Below, in pieces: positions 48,933 through 58,109 of a DNA stretch of 64,000 nt. This DNA comes from UBA2357 sp002344625. Lineage in GTDB: Bacteria > Pseudomonadota > Gammaproteobacteria > Burkholderiales > Rhodocyclaceae. Under the pieces are notes generated by a model that made no database searches, was not told the DNA's origin, and was given only the letters and a program-made list of their open reading frames with translations. Position 1 is the stretch's first letter. Each line of letters opens with the position of its first letter. The translations under genes were made by a program, and so were the position numbers. Location: positions 1-64,000 of the forward strand of contig CALKIH010000065.1 of assembly GCA_937995335.1 (NCBI GenBank), written 5' to 3'.

Positions 48933-49814
48933 TCAAACCTGCTTGCGACGACGCAGCCCGATCATGCCAGCAAGCGCCAAACCGGTCAGTGCAAGCGATG
49001 CAGGCTCGGATACCTGTCCAGCGGATGGTTTCGGCGGTTCGTACTTCGTTCCACTCACCGAGGCAAGCTTGACGTAATCGTTCTTATTCACGGTCGTGAC
49101 AACATCTTTCCATTTCGTACATTCATTCCTTTTATTATATTTTTCGCATGTCTTGACAGTGGTGGTCGATACACCCAAGTCGACCCCCTCGCCGGCACTA
49201 CCGCCCACCAAGGGGTTATATGCACCGATCAGCCAGAACGACGAAGCAATATTGCCACTATTGATCTGGTAACTCGTGGCGGCGAACTCCTGCGCGCCGG
49301 TGTTCGCATAGTGCCCCACCAGATTCCAGCCGTTGCCGGTAAGCGCACCGTAGCTCTTGCCATTCACGAGAGAACCGCCATTTGCCTGCGTCACGCCCTG
49401 CGAAAGTCCGAGGTCGAACGCCAGCACCGTGATATCAGCATCGTGCTCCCACCAACTGACATCGATCTGAGACAAAACCACTGCGTCCGAAAAACTCAGC
49501 AAGATCATGTCAAAGCGTTGATCGTTGTCGATCGCATGTTCAGGGCTGCTTGCCTCGTTCGTGTCGCGATCCGCGCCCGTACTGGTCGCGTCCTTGTTTT
49601 TGATCCCGGCGCCCGGCCAGAACTGGAGATATGCGGACTCGATCTGCGTATTCGCAGTGCCGACGGTATTCGACCAAGCACTGAGCTGGACATTGATGCC
49701 AGCCTGAGTGACCGACGACTGACTCGTGGTCCACGTGGTCGGGTCAATGGCGGAAAATGCCGGCGCCGCCCACAGCGCGGCAAGCATCAAAGCGATATTC
49801 GTATTTTTTCTCAT
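48933..49814 (-). CDS. PEP-CTERM sorted extracellular protein
   Basis: A 293-residue secreted protein. The signal peptide MRKNTNIALMLAALWAAPAFSA is followed by a beta-rich domain and ends in a PEP-CTERM tail: SEPASLALTGLALAGMIG and RRRK, the signal recognised by exosortase for membrane sorting and processing. Residues about 215-245 contain a charged two-Cys insert (KTCEKYNKRNECTKWKD) encoded by unusually AT-rich DNA. GGGGA lies 6 nt before the ATG. A sigma-54 promoter is present upstream. The function of the mature domain is unknown; surface or matrix roles are typical. The exosortase is not in the window. Confidence 0.9.
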   Translation of the reverse strand: MRKNTNIALMLAALWAAPAFSAIDPTTWTTSQSSVTQAGINVQLSAWSNTVGTANTQIESAYLQFWPGAGIKNKDATSTGADRDTNEASSPEHAIDNDQRFDMILLSFSDAVVLSQIDVSWWEHDADITVLAFDLGLSQGVTQANGGSLVNGKSYGALTGNGWNLVGHYANTGAQEFAATSYQINSGNIASSFWLIGAYNPLVGGSAGEGVDLGVSTTTVKTCEKYNKRNECTKWKDVVTTVNKNDYVKLASVSGTKYEPPKPSAGQVSEPASLALTGLALAGMIGLRRRKQV

Positions 49815-49830
49815 ATTCGTTCCCCGGGTC

Positions 49831-49885
49831 TTGACGTTTCAGTCAACTCAAGCATTAGCCGTGCCAAAATATTTATAAACGTCAA
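49831..49885 (-). promoter_or_regulatory. Sigma-54 promoter framed by a 9-bp inverted repeat
   Basis: On the minus strand 49866-49851 reads TGGCACGGCTAATGCT, matching the sigma-54 consensus TGGCACG-N4-TTGC at every fixed base but one. It is about 37 bp before the PEP-CTERM start. TTGACGTTT (49831-49839) and AAACGTCAA (49877-49885) form a perfect inverted repeat centred on it. Exosortase-linked genes are known to use a PrsK/PrsR sigma-54 activator system; the repeat as its site is a guess. Confidence 0.75.
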
Positions 49886-49945
49886 AACAATGGCTTACAT
49901 AGTGTATTTTGCAGTCACACCTAATTCATGTAAAAACTATCGACA

Positions 49946-52744
49946 TCAGCCTTCCAGTTCCTTCAGCAAAGCGCGAGCACGCTCGAGCTCTGAAAAAATC
50001 TCGTCATCGCCCAGTGCCGCACGCAATTCCGCCAATGCTTCCTGGCGATTCCCCAGCTTCGCCAGGGCCACGGCGAGGTGGTAACGAATCTCGCTATTGG
50101 AAGGCGCGCGCAAACGCGCATCACGGAGGTGACGTAGGCCCTCGTCATAGGCACCAGTCTCTACCAGCAACCACCCCAGGGTGTCGGCCACCAAAGGATT
50201 GGCAGGCGCGAGCGCGAGCGCCCGGCGGGCCACGGCCAAGGCTCCGGACGCATCGTTCAGGCGGGAAAGGACATTGGCGAGATTGTTCAACTCGCTCCCG
50301 CTACCCATGCCATGCTCGTCCAGCCGCAGATAGATGTCACGAGCGGACGCCCAGTCTTCCGACTGGACGAACAAACCCGCCAGCAGGTTCAGAGCGTCCC
50401 TGTCATCCGGATACTGCGAAAGCCAGGCTTGGGCGGCATCCACCGCACGAGCAGGCTTGCCATTCGCCACCCAAATACTGGCCCGACGCACCAGAAGCGC
50501 CGTCGACGGTGCGGCGTCGAACGCTTCTGCGAGGCGTGCCTCGGCAGCAGCAGCATCGCCAGCGGCAAGGGCGAGTTCGGCCGACAAGCGGAAGGCTTCC
50601 GCCGACTTCGGTTGCAACGCGAACAGTGAGTCGATGAAACCCTTCGCCAGATCCGGACGTTTCTGGGCCAGAGCGATCTCGGCCGCAAGCGCCAGGGCCA
50701 TCAGGTCGTCGGGCTTGCCGGTCAGGGCCTTGTGCGCAGAGTAGGCCGCCTCGTCGAGAAAACCAGCCGCAAGTTGCAGGCGGGCGATACCGGCCAGTCT
50801 TTCGGTATTGAACTCGGCAAGGCGCGTCGCGTCGCGAAGACTGCCCGCAGCGGCCTTGCCGTCTCCAGCGGCGAGGAGTGCACGCGCCTGCGCCATCACC
50901 ACGTCGATATTGCCCGGATGGCGCAGGAGTGCATCTCGGACAACTGCCACCGCCTTGGACGGATCTCCACCGGCCAGTTGGGCATCCGTCAGCGCGAGCG
51001 CGATTCTGAGGCTGCCCGGATGCGCAGCCGACGCCTTTTCGAGCGCCATCAAACTTTCGGCGAGGCGGCCAGCACGCAACTCAAGGAGGCCCAGTTCGTA
51101 CAGCGCAGCCTCATGATTGCGATCCTTCTCGAGTATCGTCGCCAGTGCTTTCCGGGCGTCGTCGAAGCGCCCCTGCGCGACGTCCAGCCTCACCAGGTTG
51201 AAGCGGGCAGCCTCCATCCGCGCGTCGAGCTCCAGCGCTTTCCGGTAGAACGCGCGGGCACCGTCCAGATCGCCGGTCGCCCCGAGCAGTACGCCCACCA
51301 AGTTATGGGCATCCGCGCGCTGGGGGGTAGCTTCGAGTTGCCGGCGTGCAAGTGCCAGTGCCTTGCCGCTGTCACCACGGCGCATGTACAGGGTGGTCAA
51401 GGTCGACACCAGCCTCGGATCCAGGTGCTTGGGATCCAGCGATTTTTCGAGACTCGCTATCGCCTTCCCCGTATCACCGGCCGCCAACTGGCCGAAGCCC
51501 AGCGCTGCTTGCGTGCCCGGACTTCCTCCACCAACCGTATTCGCCCGCTCGAAGTAGTCGACCGCCTGGGTCGCACGCCCCTGTGCAAGCGACACCCTGC
51601 CCAGCAGCGACAACGAGGCCGCATCGCGGGGTTGTCGGCGAACCAGCTCCTCGAGGATGCCACGCGCCTGACTGTAGTCTCCGGCATCCACCAAAATGGC
51701 CGCCAGCAGCCTGCGCGCACCTTGGTTGTTCGGAAAGCGCGTGGCCAGCATGTTGAGATAGCCGCGCGCCTTTTCCATGTTGCCCATGGCATGGTGCGAC
51801 AGCGCACCCAGCATGAGAAACACTTCGCGACCGGCAATCCAGTCCCGACCCAGAATGTCCACCAGTCGGGTTACCTCGGCCAGATGCTCGCGTGCTGCGG
51901 CAGCGTCGCCAGCTTGCTCAGCAAGCAAGGCACGCAGATAGGTCGCACGCGCATCCTGCACGCCGGCCTGGCCGAGGTAGTCGACATCCGCACGCGCCTC
52001 GTCGAACCGCCCGAGATCGAGCAGCAGACCGGCCCGCGTCACACGGGCATCCACGTATCCGGGATTCAGCTCGACGGTATGCGCGTAGTGCGCGAGCGCA
52101 GCCGCCAGATCGCCCCGGGCATGCGCGACCCGTGCCAATGCATCCCAGGTGGACGGGTCGCCGGGCTGCAGCTCGGTCGCCCTGCGCGCCCGAGCTTCGG
52201 CTTCGTCCAGGCGACCCGTACCGATCAGGAGAGGCACCTCTTCCATCAGCGGCAGCAGCGCATCCGGCCGGATTGCGCGGGCGGCCTCGAAACTGTCACC
52301 GGACTCGGTGCGCCGGTTCAGCATCGCGAACGCGACACCACGCAGCGCCAGCAGATCCGCTTTCACGGATGCCGGGAGCCCATCCGGGCTGAACTGATCG
52401 ACGACCACCTGGGCATTGCCACGGGCAATCTGGATACGGGCCATCGGAATGACGACTTCCGAGCGATCCACACCGAGCCTGAGCGCATCGCCGAAGGCGA
52501 TCTCGGCCGGACCCAGGTCGCCGTCATCAAAATAGAGGCGTGCCAGCAGCAATTGCGCGGCGAGCATGCCGCGGTCCTGCTGCAACGCGTTCTTCAGCTG
52601 AATCGCGGCACCAGCGGTATCGCCCTGGTGGAATCGCGCGAGCCCATCTTCGTAGTAGCGTGCCGCCGCTGCACCATCGGCGAGCACTGCATGCGGCGGT
52701 GCCATCAGCGCAAGCAGAATCAGTTTGAAAGCCAGGACTCGCAT
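49946..52744 (-). CDS. prsT: PEP-CTERM system TPR-repeat protein, PrsT-like
   Basis: A 932-residue, TPR-rich periplasmic protein of the exosortase/PEP-CTERM export and exopolysaccharide system. The start MRVLAFKLILLALMAPPHAV gives a signal peptide cleaved near VLADG; there is no lipobox Cys, although the family is usually described as a lipoprotein. The rest is about 25 tandem TPR-like helical pairs such as AALYELGLLELRAGRLAESLMALEKA, shown only in outline. It lies 131 bp upstream of the PEP-CTERM gene on the same strand. A TATACT -10-like hexamer is at 52780-52785 on the minus strand. Confidence 0.88.
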   Translation of the reverse strand: MRVLAFKLILLALMAPPHAVLADGAAAARYYEDGLARFHQGDTAGAAIQLKNALQQDRGMLAAQLLLARLYFDDGDLGPAEIAFGDALRLGVDRSEVVIPMARIQIARGNAQVVVDQFSPDGLPASVKADLLALRGVAFAMLNRRTESGDSFEAARAIRPDALLPLMEEVPLLIGTGRLDEAEARARRATELQPGDPSTWDALARVAHARGDLAAALAHYAHTVELNPGYVDARVTRAGLLLDLGRFDEARADVDYLGQAGVQDARATYLRALLAEQAGDAAAAREHLAEVTRLVDILGRDWIAGREVFLMLGALSHHAMGNMEKARGYLNMLATRFPNNQGARRLLAAILVDAGDYSQARGILEELVRRQPRDAASLSLLGRVSLAQGRATQAVDYFERANTVGGGSPGTQAALGFGQLAAGDTGKAIASLEKSLDPKHLDPRLVSTLTTLYMRRGDSGKALALARRQLEATPQRADAHNLVGVLLGATGDLDGARAFYRKALELDARMEAARFNLVRLDVAQGRFDDARKALATILEKDRNHEAALYELGLLELRAGRLAESLMALEKASAAHPGSLRIALALTDAQLAGGDPSKAVAVVRDALLRHPGNIDVVMAQARALLAAGDGKAAAGSLRDATRLAEFNTERLAGIARLQLAAGFLDEAAYSAHKALTGKPDDLMALALAAEIALAQKRPDLAKGFIDSLFALQPKSAEAFRLSAELALAAGDAAAAEARLAEAFDAAPSTALLVRRASIWVANGKPARAVDAAQAWLSQYPDDRDALNLLAGLFVQSEDWASARDIYLRLDEHGMGSGSELNNLANVLSRLNDASGALAVARRALALAPANPLVADTLGWLLVETGAYDEGLRHLRDARLRAPSNSEIRYHLAVALAKLGNRQEALAELRAALGDDEIFSELERARALLKELEG

Positions 52745-52949
52745 CGGGAAACCGCCAAGAAAGGGCCAGAATGGCGCGAAGTATAGATGTCCGAAAAAAA
52801 AACGCCCCGTGACTTTCCCCCGCCCTTGCGGCATTCCACAACGCCACGCCACCAGCCTGCAGGATAGAATCGCCTGACTTCAAGCTGGGCCGCGCGACAC
52901 CGCGAATGCGCATGACGCCCGACCGCACCGGATGGATTCGGACAGACCC

Positions 52950-53855
52950 ATGCATCGCCTCGCCACCCTGATGTGCTTGTTGCTAAGCATGTCCTGCATC
53001 ACCGCACTGCGGGTGGCGCATGCGCGCGAGGAGCCGGGCACGCTGGAACGCATCGCCGAGCGCGGTGAAATCCTGCTCGGACACCGGGAATCGTCGGTAC
53101 CGTTTTCCTACTATGGCGACGACGGCGAGGTGCAGGGCTATTCGCACGAACTGGCCTTGCGCGTAACCGAAGCGATACGCGCACATCTGGAACGCCCCGA
53201 CCTCGGCCTGCGCCTGGTGCCGGTAACGCCGCTGAACCGCATCGCGCACATGCGCGCCGGCGCCATCGACCTGGAATGTGGCTCCACCACCCACAACCAG
53301 CAACGCGCCCGGCAGGTAGGCTTCTCCAACACCCTCTTCATAATCGGCACGCGCTTGCTCACCGGCCGGCAATCCGGCATCCACGATTTTTCGGATCTGG
53401 CCGAGCGGCGGGTGGTGACCACCGCCGGGACGACTTCCGAACGCCTGCTGCGCCAGATGCAACAGGAACGCCAGCTCACGTTCACCTTGTTGACGCGGCC
53501 GGACCATCGCGAGAGCTTCCTGACCCTGGAGCGCGGCGAGGCCGACGCCTTCATGATGGATGACGCGCTGCTGTACGGCGAACGGGCCGCGGCGCGAGAG
53601 CCTGACAGGTGGATCGTCACCGGCGCCCCGCGCTCGTTCGAAGCCTATGCATGCATGTTGCGCAAGGGCGATGCGGCGTTCAAGCGGATCGTCGACAAGG
53701 CGCTCGCCGACACCATGACCTCGGGCGGAGCCGAACGAATCTATGCTCGATGGTTCATGTCGCCGCTACCCGACAGCGGGCTCAACCTCAGCTTCCCACT
53801 TTCGGATGCGATGCGGGCCTTGTTCCGGGCGCCCAACGACCGACCGTTCCAGTGA
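52950..53855 (+). CDS. Periplasmic amino-acid-type substrate-binding protein
   Basis: A 301-residue bacterial extracellular solute-binding protein family 3 member, similar in layout to GltI (glutamate/aspartate). A signal peptide MHRLATLMCLLLSMSCITAL with cleavage near VAHA precedes ERIAERGEILLGHRESSVPFSY. AGAIDLECGSTTHNQQRARQ is the ligand-binding segment. No permease or ATPase gene adjoins it, so it may be an orphan sensor/binding protein. An ATG at 52932 is an alternative start. A TAGAAT -10-like site lies at 52865-52870. Confidence 0.87.
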   Translation: MHRLATLMCLLLSMSCITALRVAHAREEPGTLERIAERGEILLGHRESSVPFSYYGDDGEVQGYSHELALRVTEAIRAHLERPDLGLRLVPVTPLNRIAHMRAGAIDLECGSTTHNQQRARQVGFSNTLFIIGTRLLTGRQSGIHDFSDLAERRVVTTAGTTSERLLRQMQQERQLTFTLLTRPDHRESFLTLERGEADAFMMDDALLYGERAAAREPDRWIVTGAPRSFEAYACMLRKGDAAFKRIVDKALADTMTSGGAERIYARWFMSPLPDSGLNLSFPLSDAMRALFRAPNDRPFQ

Positions 53856-53875
53856 AGTCGGCCGTCCCACTCGCC

Positions 53876-54817
53876 TTATAGCGAGTAATCCTCGCCCTTG
53901 CCGGCAAGGGCGACATCGACCATGCGCCGGGTCAGATGCGGGGCGAAACCCTCGATGAAGTCGTACACATAGCCACGCAGGTAGGCGTTGCGGCGCAATC
54001 CGATACGGGTGGTGCTCGATTCGAAAAGATGGGCGGCGTCGATCATTCCGAGCTTGCGATCCTCGCCCGGATCGTAGGCCATGCGGGCCAGGATCCCGAT
54101 GCCGAGGTCCATCGCGACATAGGTCTTGATCACGTCCGAATCGATCGCAGTCAGCACGACGTTGGGCTTGAGCCCACGCCCCAGGAATGCCTTGTTGATC
54201 ACGCTGCGACCGGTGAAGGCGTCGTCGTAGGTGATGATCGGGTGGCGCGCGATCGCCTCCAGGGTGAGCGGCTGGCTTGCCAGGATGGGGTGGCGCTGGC
54301 TCGCGATGACGCAGCGATTCCACTGGTGGCAAGGCAGCATCACCAGGTCGTCGAAGTCGGCGATCGCCTCGGTCGCGATGGCCAGGTCGGCCTCGCCGGC
54401 GAGGGTCATCTCGCACACCTGGCGCGGATTGCCCTGATGAAGCTCCAGCCTGACACCGGGATAGCGCGCGAGAAAGGCCTTGATCACCGCCGGCAGCGCA
54501 TAGCGCGCCTGGGTGTGGGTGGTCGCGATCGACAGCCGCCCGACCGCCTCGCGACTGAACTCGTCGCCCACCTGGCGCAGGTTGTCCATGTCGTGGAGCA
54601 TGCGCTCGGCAATCGCGAGCACCTGGTGGCCGGGCTCGGTGATGTCGACCAGGCGCTTGCCATGGCGGACGAAGATCTCGACGCCGAGTTCCGACTCGAA
54701 CTGGCGAATCTGCTTCGACACGCCGGGCTGCGAGGTATACAAGGCGTCGGCCGCATCCGAAACATTGAGCCCGCGCCGGGCCACTTCATAGACGTAGCGA
54801 AGCTGCTGAAGATTCAT
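53876..54817 (-). CDS. cysB: LysR-type regulator of cysteine biosynthesis
   Basis: Activator of sulfate assimilation, responding to N-acetylserine in enterics. It has 313 residues, with an N-terminal winged helix (MNLQQLRYVYEVARRGLNVS...YTSQPGVSKQI) and a C-terminal effector domain with TTHTQARYALP, GVRLELHQGNPRQV and DSDVIKTYVAMDLGIGI, all typical of CysB. It diverges from cysI across 129 bp holding a likely operator. Confidence 0.95.
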   Translation of the reverse strand: MNLQQLRYVYEVARRGLNVSDAADALYTSQPGVSKQIRQFESELGVEIFVRHGKRLVDITEPGHQVLAIAERMLHDMDNLRQVGDEFSREAVGRLSIATTHTQARYALPAVIKAFLARYPGVRLELHQGNPRQVCEMTLAGEADLAIATEAIADFDDLVMLPCHQWNRCVIASQRHPILASQPLTLEAIARHPIITYDDAFTGRSVINKAFLGRGLKPNVVLTAIDSDVIKTYVAMDLGIGILARMAYDPGEDRKLGMIDAAHLFESSTTRIGLRRNAYLRGYVYDFIEGFAPHLTRRMVDVALAGKGEDYSL

Positions 54818-54830
54818 CGTCGCCAGATTT

Positions 54831-54845
54831 ATAACTGAGAGTTAT
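54831..54845. promoter_or_regulatory. Candidate CysB operator
   Basis: ATAACT-GAG-AGTTAT is a perfect 6-bp inverted repeat with a 3-bp spacer, 14 bp upstream of the cysB start codon and about 100 bp upstream of cysI. CysB half-sites are ATAA/TTAT-like. The position suits both autoregulation of cysB and activation of cysI. Confidence 0.5.
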
Positions 54846-54946
54846 TTGAGTTTAACGCAGAACTCCTTCCCGAAACTATACCCAGCCGATACGATCCCGC
54901 AATGCACAAAGTGGGCCGAAAACGCGCTGCCCCCACGGAGAGATGG

Positions 54947-56626
54947 ATGTACCAATACGATGAATACGACCAGCGGATCGTGGATGAGCGGGTCGCCCAG
55001 TTCCGCGACCAGACCAACCGCTATCTCAGCGGCGAACTGAGCGAAGACGAGTTCCGCCCGCTGCGTCTCCAGAACGGGCTCTACGTCCAACGCTACGCGC
55101 CGATGCTGCGCATTGCGATACCGTATGGCAACCTGCGTGCCGATCAACTGCGCATGCTGGGCCACATCGCGCGCAAGTATGACCGCGGCTACGGCCATTT
55201 CAGCACGCGCCAGAACCTCCAGTTCAACTGGCCCAAGCTCGAAGACGTTCCGGACATCCTCGGCTTGCTTTCGAGCGTGCAGATGCACGCGATCCAGACT
55301 TCCGGCAACTGCATCCGCAACGTCACCGCCGACCCATTTGCCGGCGTGGCCGGCGACGAGCACATCGATCCGCGTCCGTGGTGCGAGATCGTGCGCCAAT
55401 GGAGCACCTTCCACCCCGAGTTCGCGTATTTGCCGCGCAAGTTCAAGATCGCGGTCAACGGCGCCGAGCAGGATCGGGCGATCATTCGCGCCCATGACAT
55501 CGGCCTGGATCTCGTCCGCGCCGCGGGGGGCGACATCGGCTTTCGGGTGCTGGTCGGAGGCGGCCTCGGACGGACGCCGATCATCGGCGAGGAAGTATCG
55601 GGCTTCGTGCCCTGGCAGCAGATTCTCAACTACTGCGAAGCCGTGCTGCGCGTGTACAACCTGCACGGGCGCCGTGACAACGCGTACAAGGCGCGCATCA
55701 AGATACTGGTCAAGGCCCTCGGCGTGGAAGAGTTCGCGCGCCAGGTCGAGGCCGAGTTCGCCCACCTGAAGGATGGCCCGTCCACCCTGACCCAAGCCGA
55801 GATCGACCGCGTCAGCAGCCGCTTCGACGACCCGGAGCTCCCCCCCGAGCCGGCCCACGACGAGGCCTACACGGCACATCTCGCCTCGGACAAGGCCTTC
55901 GCCAACTGGGTCGGGCGCAACGTGCGTGCGCACAAGGCGCAAGGCTACGCCAGCGTATTGCTGTCGCTCAAGAAGCATGGCGTCGCGCCGGGCGACATCA
56001 CGGCCGAGCAGTTCGACGCGGTGGCCGATCTCGCCGACCGCCATGCCTTCGGCGAAGCGCGCAGCACCCACGAACAGAACCTGGTGCTGGCCAGCGTGCG
56101 CCAGGCGGATCTCTACGCGGTGTGGCAGCAGGCGAGCGCGGCCGGCCTGGCCACCCCCAATATCGGCTTGCTGACCGATATCATCGCCTGCCCGGGCGGC
56201 GACTTCTGTGCGCTCGCCAACGCCAAGTCCATTCCGATTGCCAACGCCATCCAGGCCCGCTTCGACGATCTCGACTACCTGCACGACATCGGCGAGATCG
56301 AAGTGAACATCTCCGGCTGTATGAACGCCTGTGGCCACCACCACGTGGGCCATATCGGCGTGCTCGGCGTCGACAAGAACGGCTCCGAGTGGTACCAGGT
56401 CACCATCGGCGGCGAACAGGGCAATCGCGCCGCCCTGGGCAAGGTGATCGGCCCCTCGTTCGCCGCGGCCGAAATGCCGGACGTGGTCAGCTCACTGATC
56501 AATACCTACGCCGAAAACCGCCACCCCGACGAACGCTTCATCGACACGGTGCGCCGCCTCGGCATCGAGCCGTTCAAGACCCGCGTCTATGCAGAACGCG
56601 AGCAGAGGAAACACGCCCATGTCTGA
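54947..56626 (+). CDS. cysI: Sulfite reductase hemoprotein (nitrite/sulfite reductase family)
   Basis: Reduces sulfite to sulfide with siroheme and a 4Fe-4S cluster. It has 559 residues from MYQYDEYDQRIVDER, which has GGAG 6 nt upstream; a longer frame from 54902 is less likely. GHFSTRQNLQFNWPKLEDV and TSGNCIRNVTADPFAGV belong to the siroheme pocket. The Fe-S cysteines are in ACPGGDFCALANAKS and EVNISGCMNACGHHH. It overlaps the DUF934 gene by 8 bp. The cys context favours sulfite over nitrite. Confidence 0.94.
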   Translation: MYQYDEYDQRIVDERVAQFRDQTNRYLSGELSEDEFRPLRLQNGLYVQRYAPMLRIAIPYGNLRADQLRMLGHIARKYDRGYGHFSTRQNLQFNWPKLEDVPDILGLLSSVQMHAIQTSGNCIRNVTADPFAGVAGDEHIDPRPWCEIVRQWSTFHPEFAYLPRKFKIAVNGAEQDRAIIRAHDIGLDLVRAAGGDIGFRVLVGGGLGRTPIIGEEVSGFVPWQQILNYCEAVLRVYNLHGRRDNAYKARIKILVKALGVEEFARQVEAEFAHLKDGPSTLTQAEIDRVSSRFDDPELPPEPAHDEAYTAHLASDKAFANWVGRNVRAHKAQGYASVLLSLKKHGVAPGDITAEQFDAVADLADRHAFGEARSTHEQNLVLASVRQADLYAVWQQASAAGLATPNIGLLTDIIACPGGDFCALANAKSIPIANAIQARFDDLDYLHDIGEIEVNISGCMNACGHHHVGHIGVLGVDKNGSEWYQVTIGGEQGNRAALGKVIGPSFAAAEMPDVVSSLINTYAENRHPDERFIDTVRRLGIEPFKTRVYAEREQRKHAHV

Positions 56627-57155
56627 AATCATCAAACACGGCGCCATCCACGCCGATGACTGGACGATCGTCCGGCCGGCCGAAGGCGAGGACGTCGCCA
56701 CGCTGGAACTGCCTGCGGGCAGGGTCATCGTTCCGCTGCCCCTGTGGCTGGCGCGCCGCGAGGATCTGCGCGCGAAGGTCGAAGCGGGCGTGGTAGGCAT
56801 CTGGCTGGCTGGCACCGACGACCCCGCCGCGCTTGCAGACGATCTGCTGAACCTGCAACTGATCGCGGTGGACTTCCCCAAATTCGCCGACGGCCGCGGC
56901 TACTCGATCGCCACCCTGCTACGCACCCGCTACGGCTATGCCGGCGAACTGCGCGCGATCGGCGACGTGCTGCGCGACCAGCTCTTCTACCTCACCCGGT
57001 GCGGCTTCGATGCCCTTCAACCCCGGGAAGGCAAGTACACCCGCGCCCAGCTCGAGGCGGCCCTGGCCAGCCTGAAGGACTTTTCGGAGCCTTATCAGGG
57101 CGCGGCCGATCGGGCCGAGCCGCTGTTCCGCCGCCGGCCGCGGGAGGCCGCATGA
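56619..57155 (+). CDS. DUF934 protein linked to sulfite reductase
   Basis: A 178-residue protein of the DUF934 family, found next to cysI in many Proteobacteria without CysJ. The conserved segment VDFPKFADGRGYSIATLLR, then GYAGELRAIGDVLRDQLFYL, identifies it. Biochemical role unknown; an electron-transfer or assembly partner of CysI has been suggested by context. It starts inside the last codons of cysI. Confidence 0.9.
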   Translation: MSEIIKHGAIHADDWTIVRPAEGEDVATLELPAGRVIVPLPLWLARREDLRAKVEAGVVGIWLAGTDDPAALADDLLNLQLIAVDFPKFADGRGYSIATLLRTRYGYAGELRAIGDVLRDQLFYLTRCGFDALQPREGKYTRAQLEAALASLKDFSEPYQGAADRAEPLFRRRPREAA

Positions 57156-57234
57156 GCGCCGCCGCCCGGCCGCCCGAAGGGGGCGCGCTCCTCCCGCGGG
57201 GAGGTGGTCACGCTAGCGACCGGAGGGTAGTCCA

Positions 57235-58011
57235 GTGAGCGCCGCCGTTTCCCCCCTGCGGCCGTCGGCCGGCAACCCGGCCACACGCCCGGCGCTGAGC
57301 GACAGCCTGATTGCAGACCTGAACACTAAGTCGGACGCAGTGCGTGCGCTCCTCGCGGCGGCGGCGGCCGAACTCGGCACCGACGGCGAAATCGCGTTTG
57401 CCAACAGCTTCGGCGCCGAGGACATGGTGCTGACCGACATCATCATGACCGGCGGGCTGCCGATCGAGATCTTCTCGCTCGACACCGGGCGGCTGCCGGC
57501 CGAAACCTACGCGCTGATCGGCGAGGTTGAAAAACGCTACGGCGCGACGCTCCGGATCTACTTCCCCGAGTCGGGCGCGGTCGAAACCTTCGTGCGCGCC
57601 CATGGCATCAACGCCTTTTACGATTCGGTGGCGCTGCGCAAGGTGTGCTGTCAGGTGCGCAAGATCGGACCGCTCGGTCGGGCGCTCGCCGGCAAGAAGG
57701 CCTGGGTGACCGGTCTGCGCGCGGCCCAGTCGGTCACGCGCGCCGGGCTGCCACTGCGCGAATTCGACGCCGGCAATGGCCTCGAGAAGTTCAATCCGCT
57801 GTCGGACTGGAGCGAGACCGAAGTCTGGGCTTACATCCGCCTGCACCAGGTGCCCTACAACGCGCTCCACGATCAGTTCTACCCGAGCATCGGCTGTGCG
57901 CCGTGTACCCGCGCCATCGCCGTCGGCGAAGACGTTCGCGCCGGACGGTGGTGGTGGGAGAACCCCGAGACCAAGGAGTGCGGCCTTCATGTAAAGGAGG
58001 GCAAGGCATGA
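57235..58011 (+). CDS. cysH: Phosphoadenylyl/adenylyl-sulfate reductase, Fe-S type
   Basis: Reduces APS (or PAPS) to sulfite. The start is GTG, with GGAGG 8 nt upstream; 258 residues. The PP-loop region AFANSFGAEDMVLTD precedes the cluster cysteines KVCCQVRK and GCAPCTRA (two CC/CxxC pairs), which mark the 4Fe-4S class that usually takes APS. The catalytic C-terminal Cys is in KECGLH. No cysC kinase is present here, consistent with APS use. The 79 bp before it carry no gene. Confidence 0.94.
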   Translation: MSAAVSPLRPSAGNPATRPALSDSLIADLNTKSDAVRALLAAAAAELGTDGEIAFANSFGAEDMVLTDIIMTGGLPIEIFSLDTGRLPAETYALIGEVEKRYGATLRIYFPESGAVETFVRAHGINAFYDSVALRKVCCQVRKIGPLGRALAGKKAWVTGLRAAQSVTRAGLPLREFDAGNGLEKFNPLSDWSETEVWAYIRLHQVPYNALHDQFYPSIGCAPCTRAIAVGEDVRAGRWWWENPETKECGLHVKEGKA

Positions 58012-58030
58012 ACGAACATACCCGATGCGG

Positions 58031-58036
58031 GTTAGA
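58031..58036 (+). promoter_or_regulatory. Candidate -10 element for cysD-cysN
   Basis: TAGAAT in GGGTTAGAATCGC, 73 bp before the cysD ATG, in the 98-bp gap after cysH. It matches the element before the ABC transporter gene. It may give cysDN a promoter separate from cysI-cysH. Confidence 0.35.
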
Positions 58037-58109
58037 ATCGCGCCCGTCCAAGAAGCGGCCCGCAATCGCGGCCACCCTCCGCGACCCTGTCAAGGATCTG
58101 TAAAAGGCC

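Noticed and set aside
58008..58103. 31-codon frame (MNEHTRCGLESRPSK...) overlapping the cysH stop by ATGA
   Set aside because: It covers the likely cysD promoter, ends just before the cysD ribosome site and has no recognisable sequence; probably chance.
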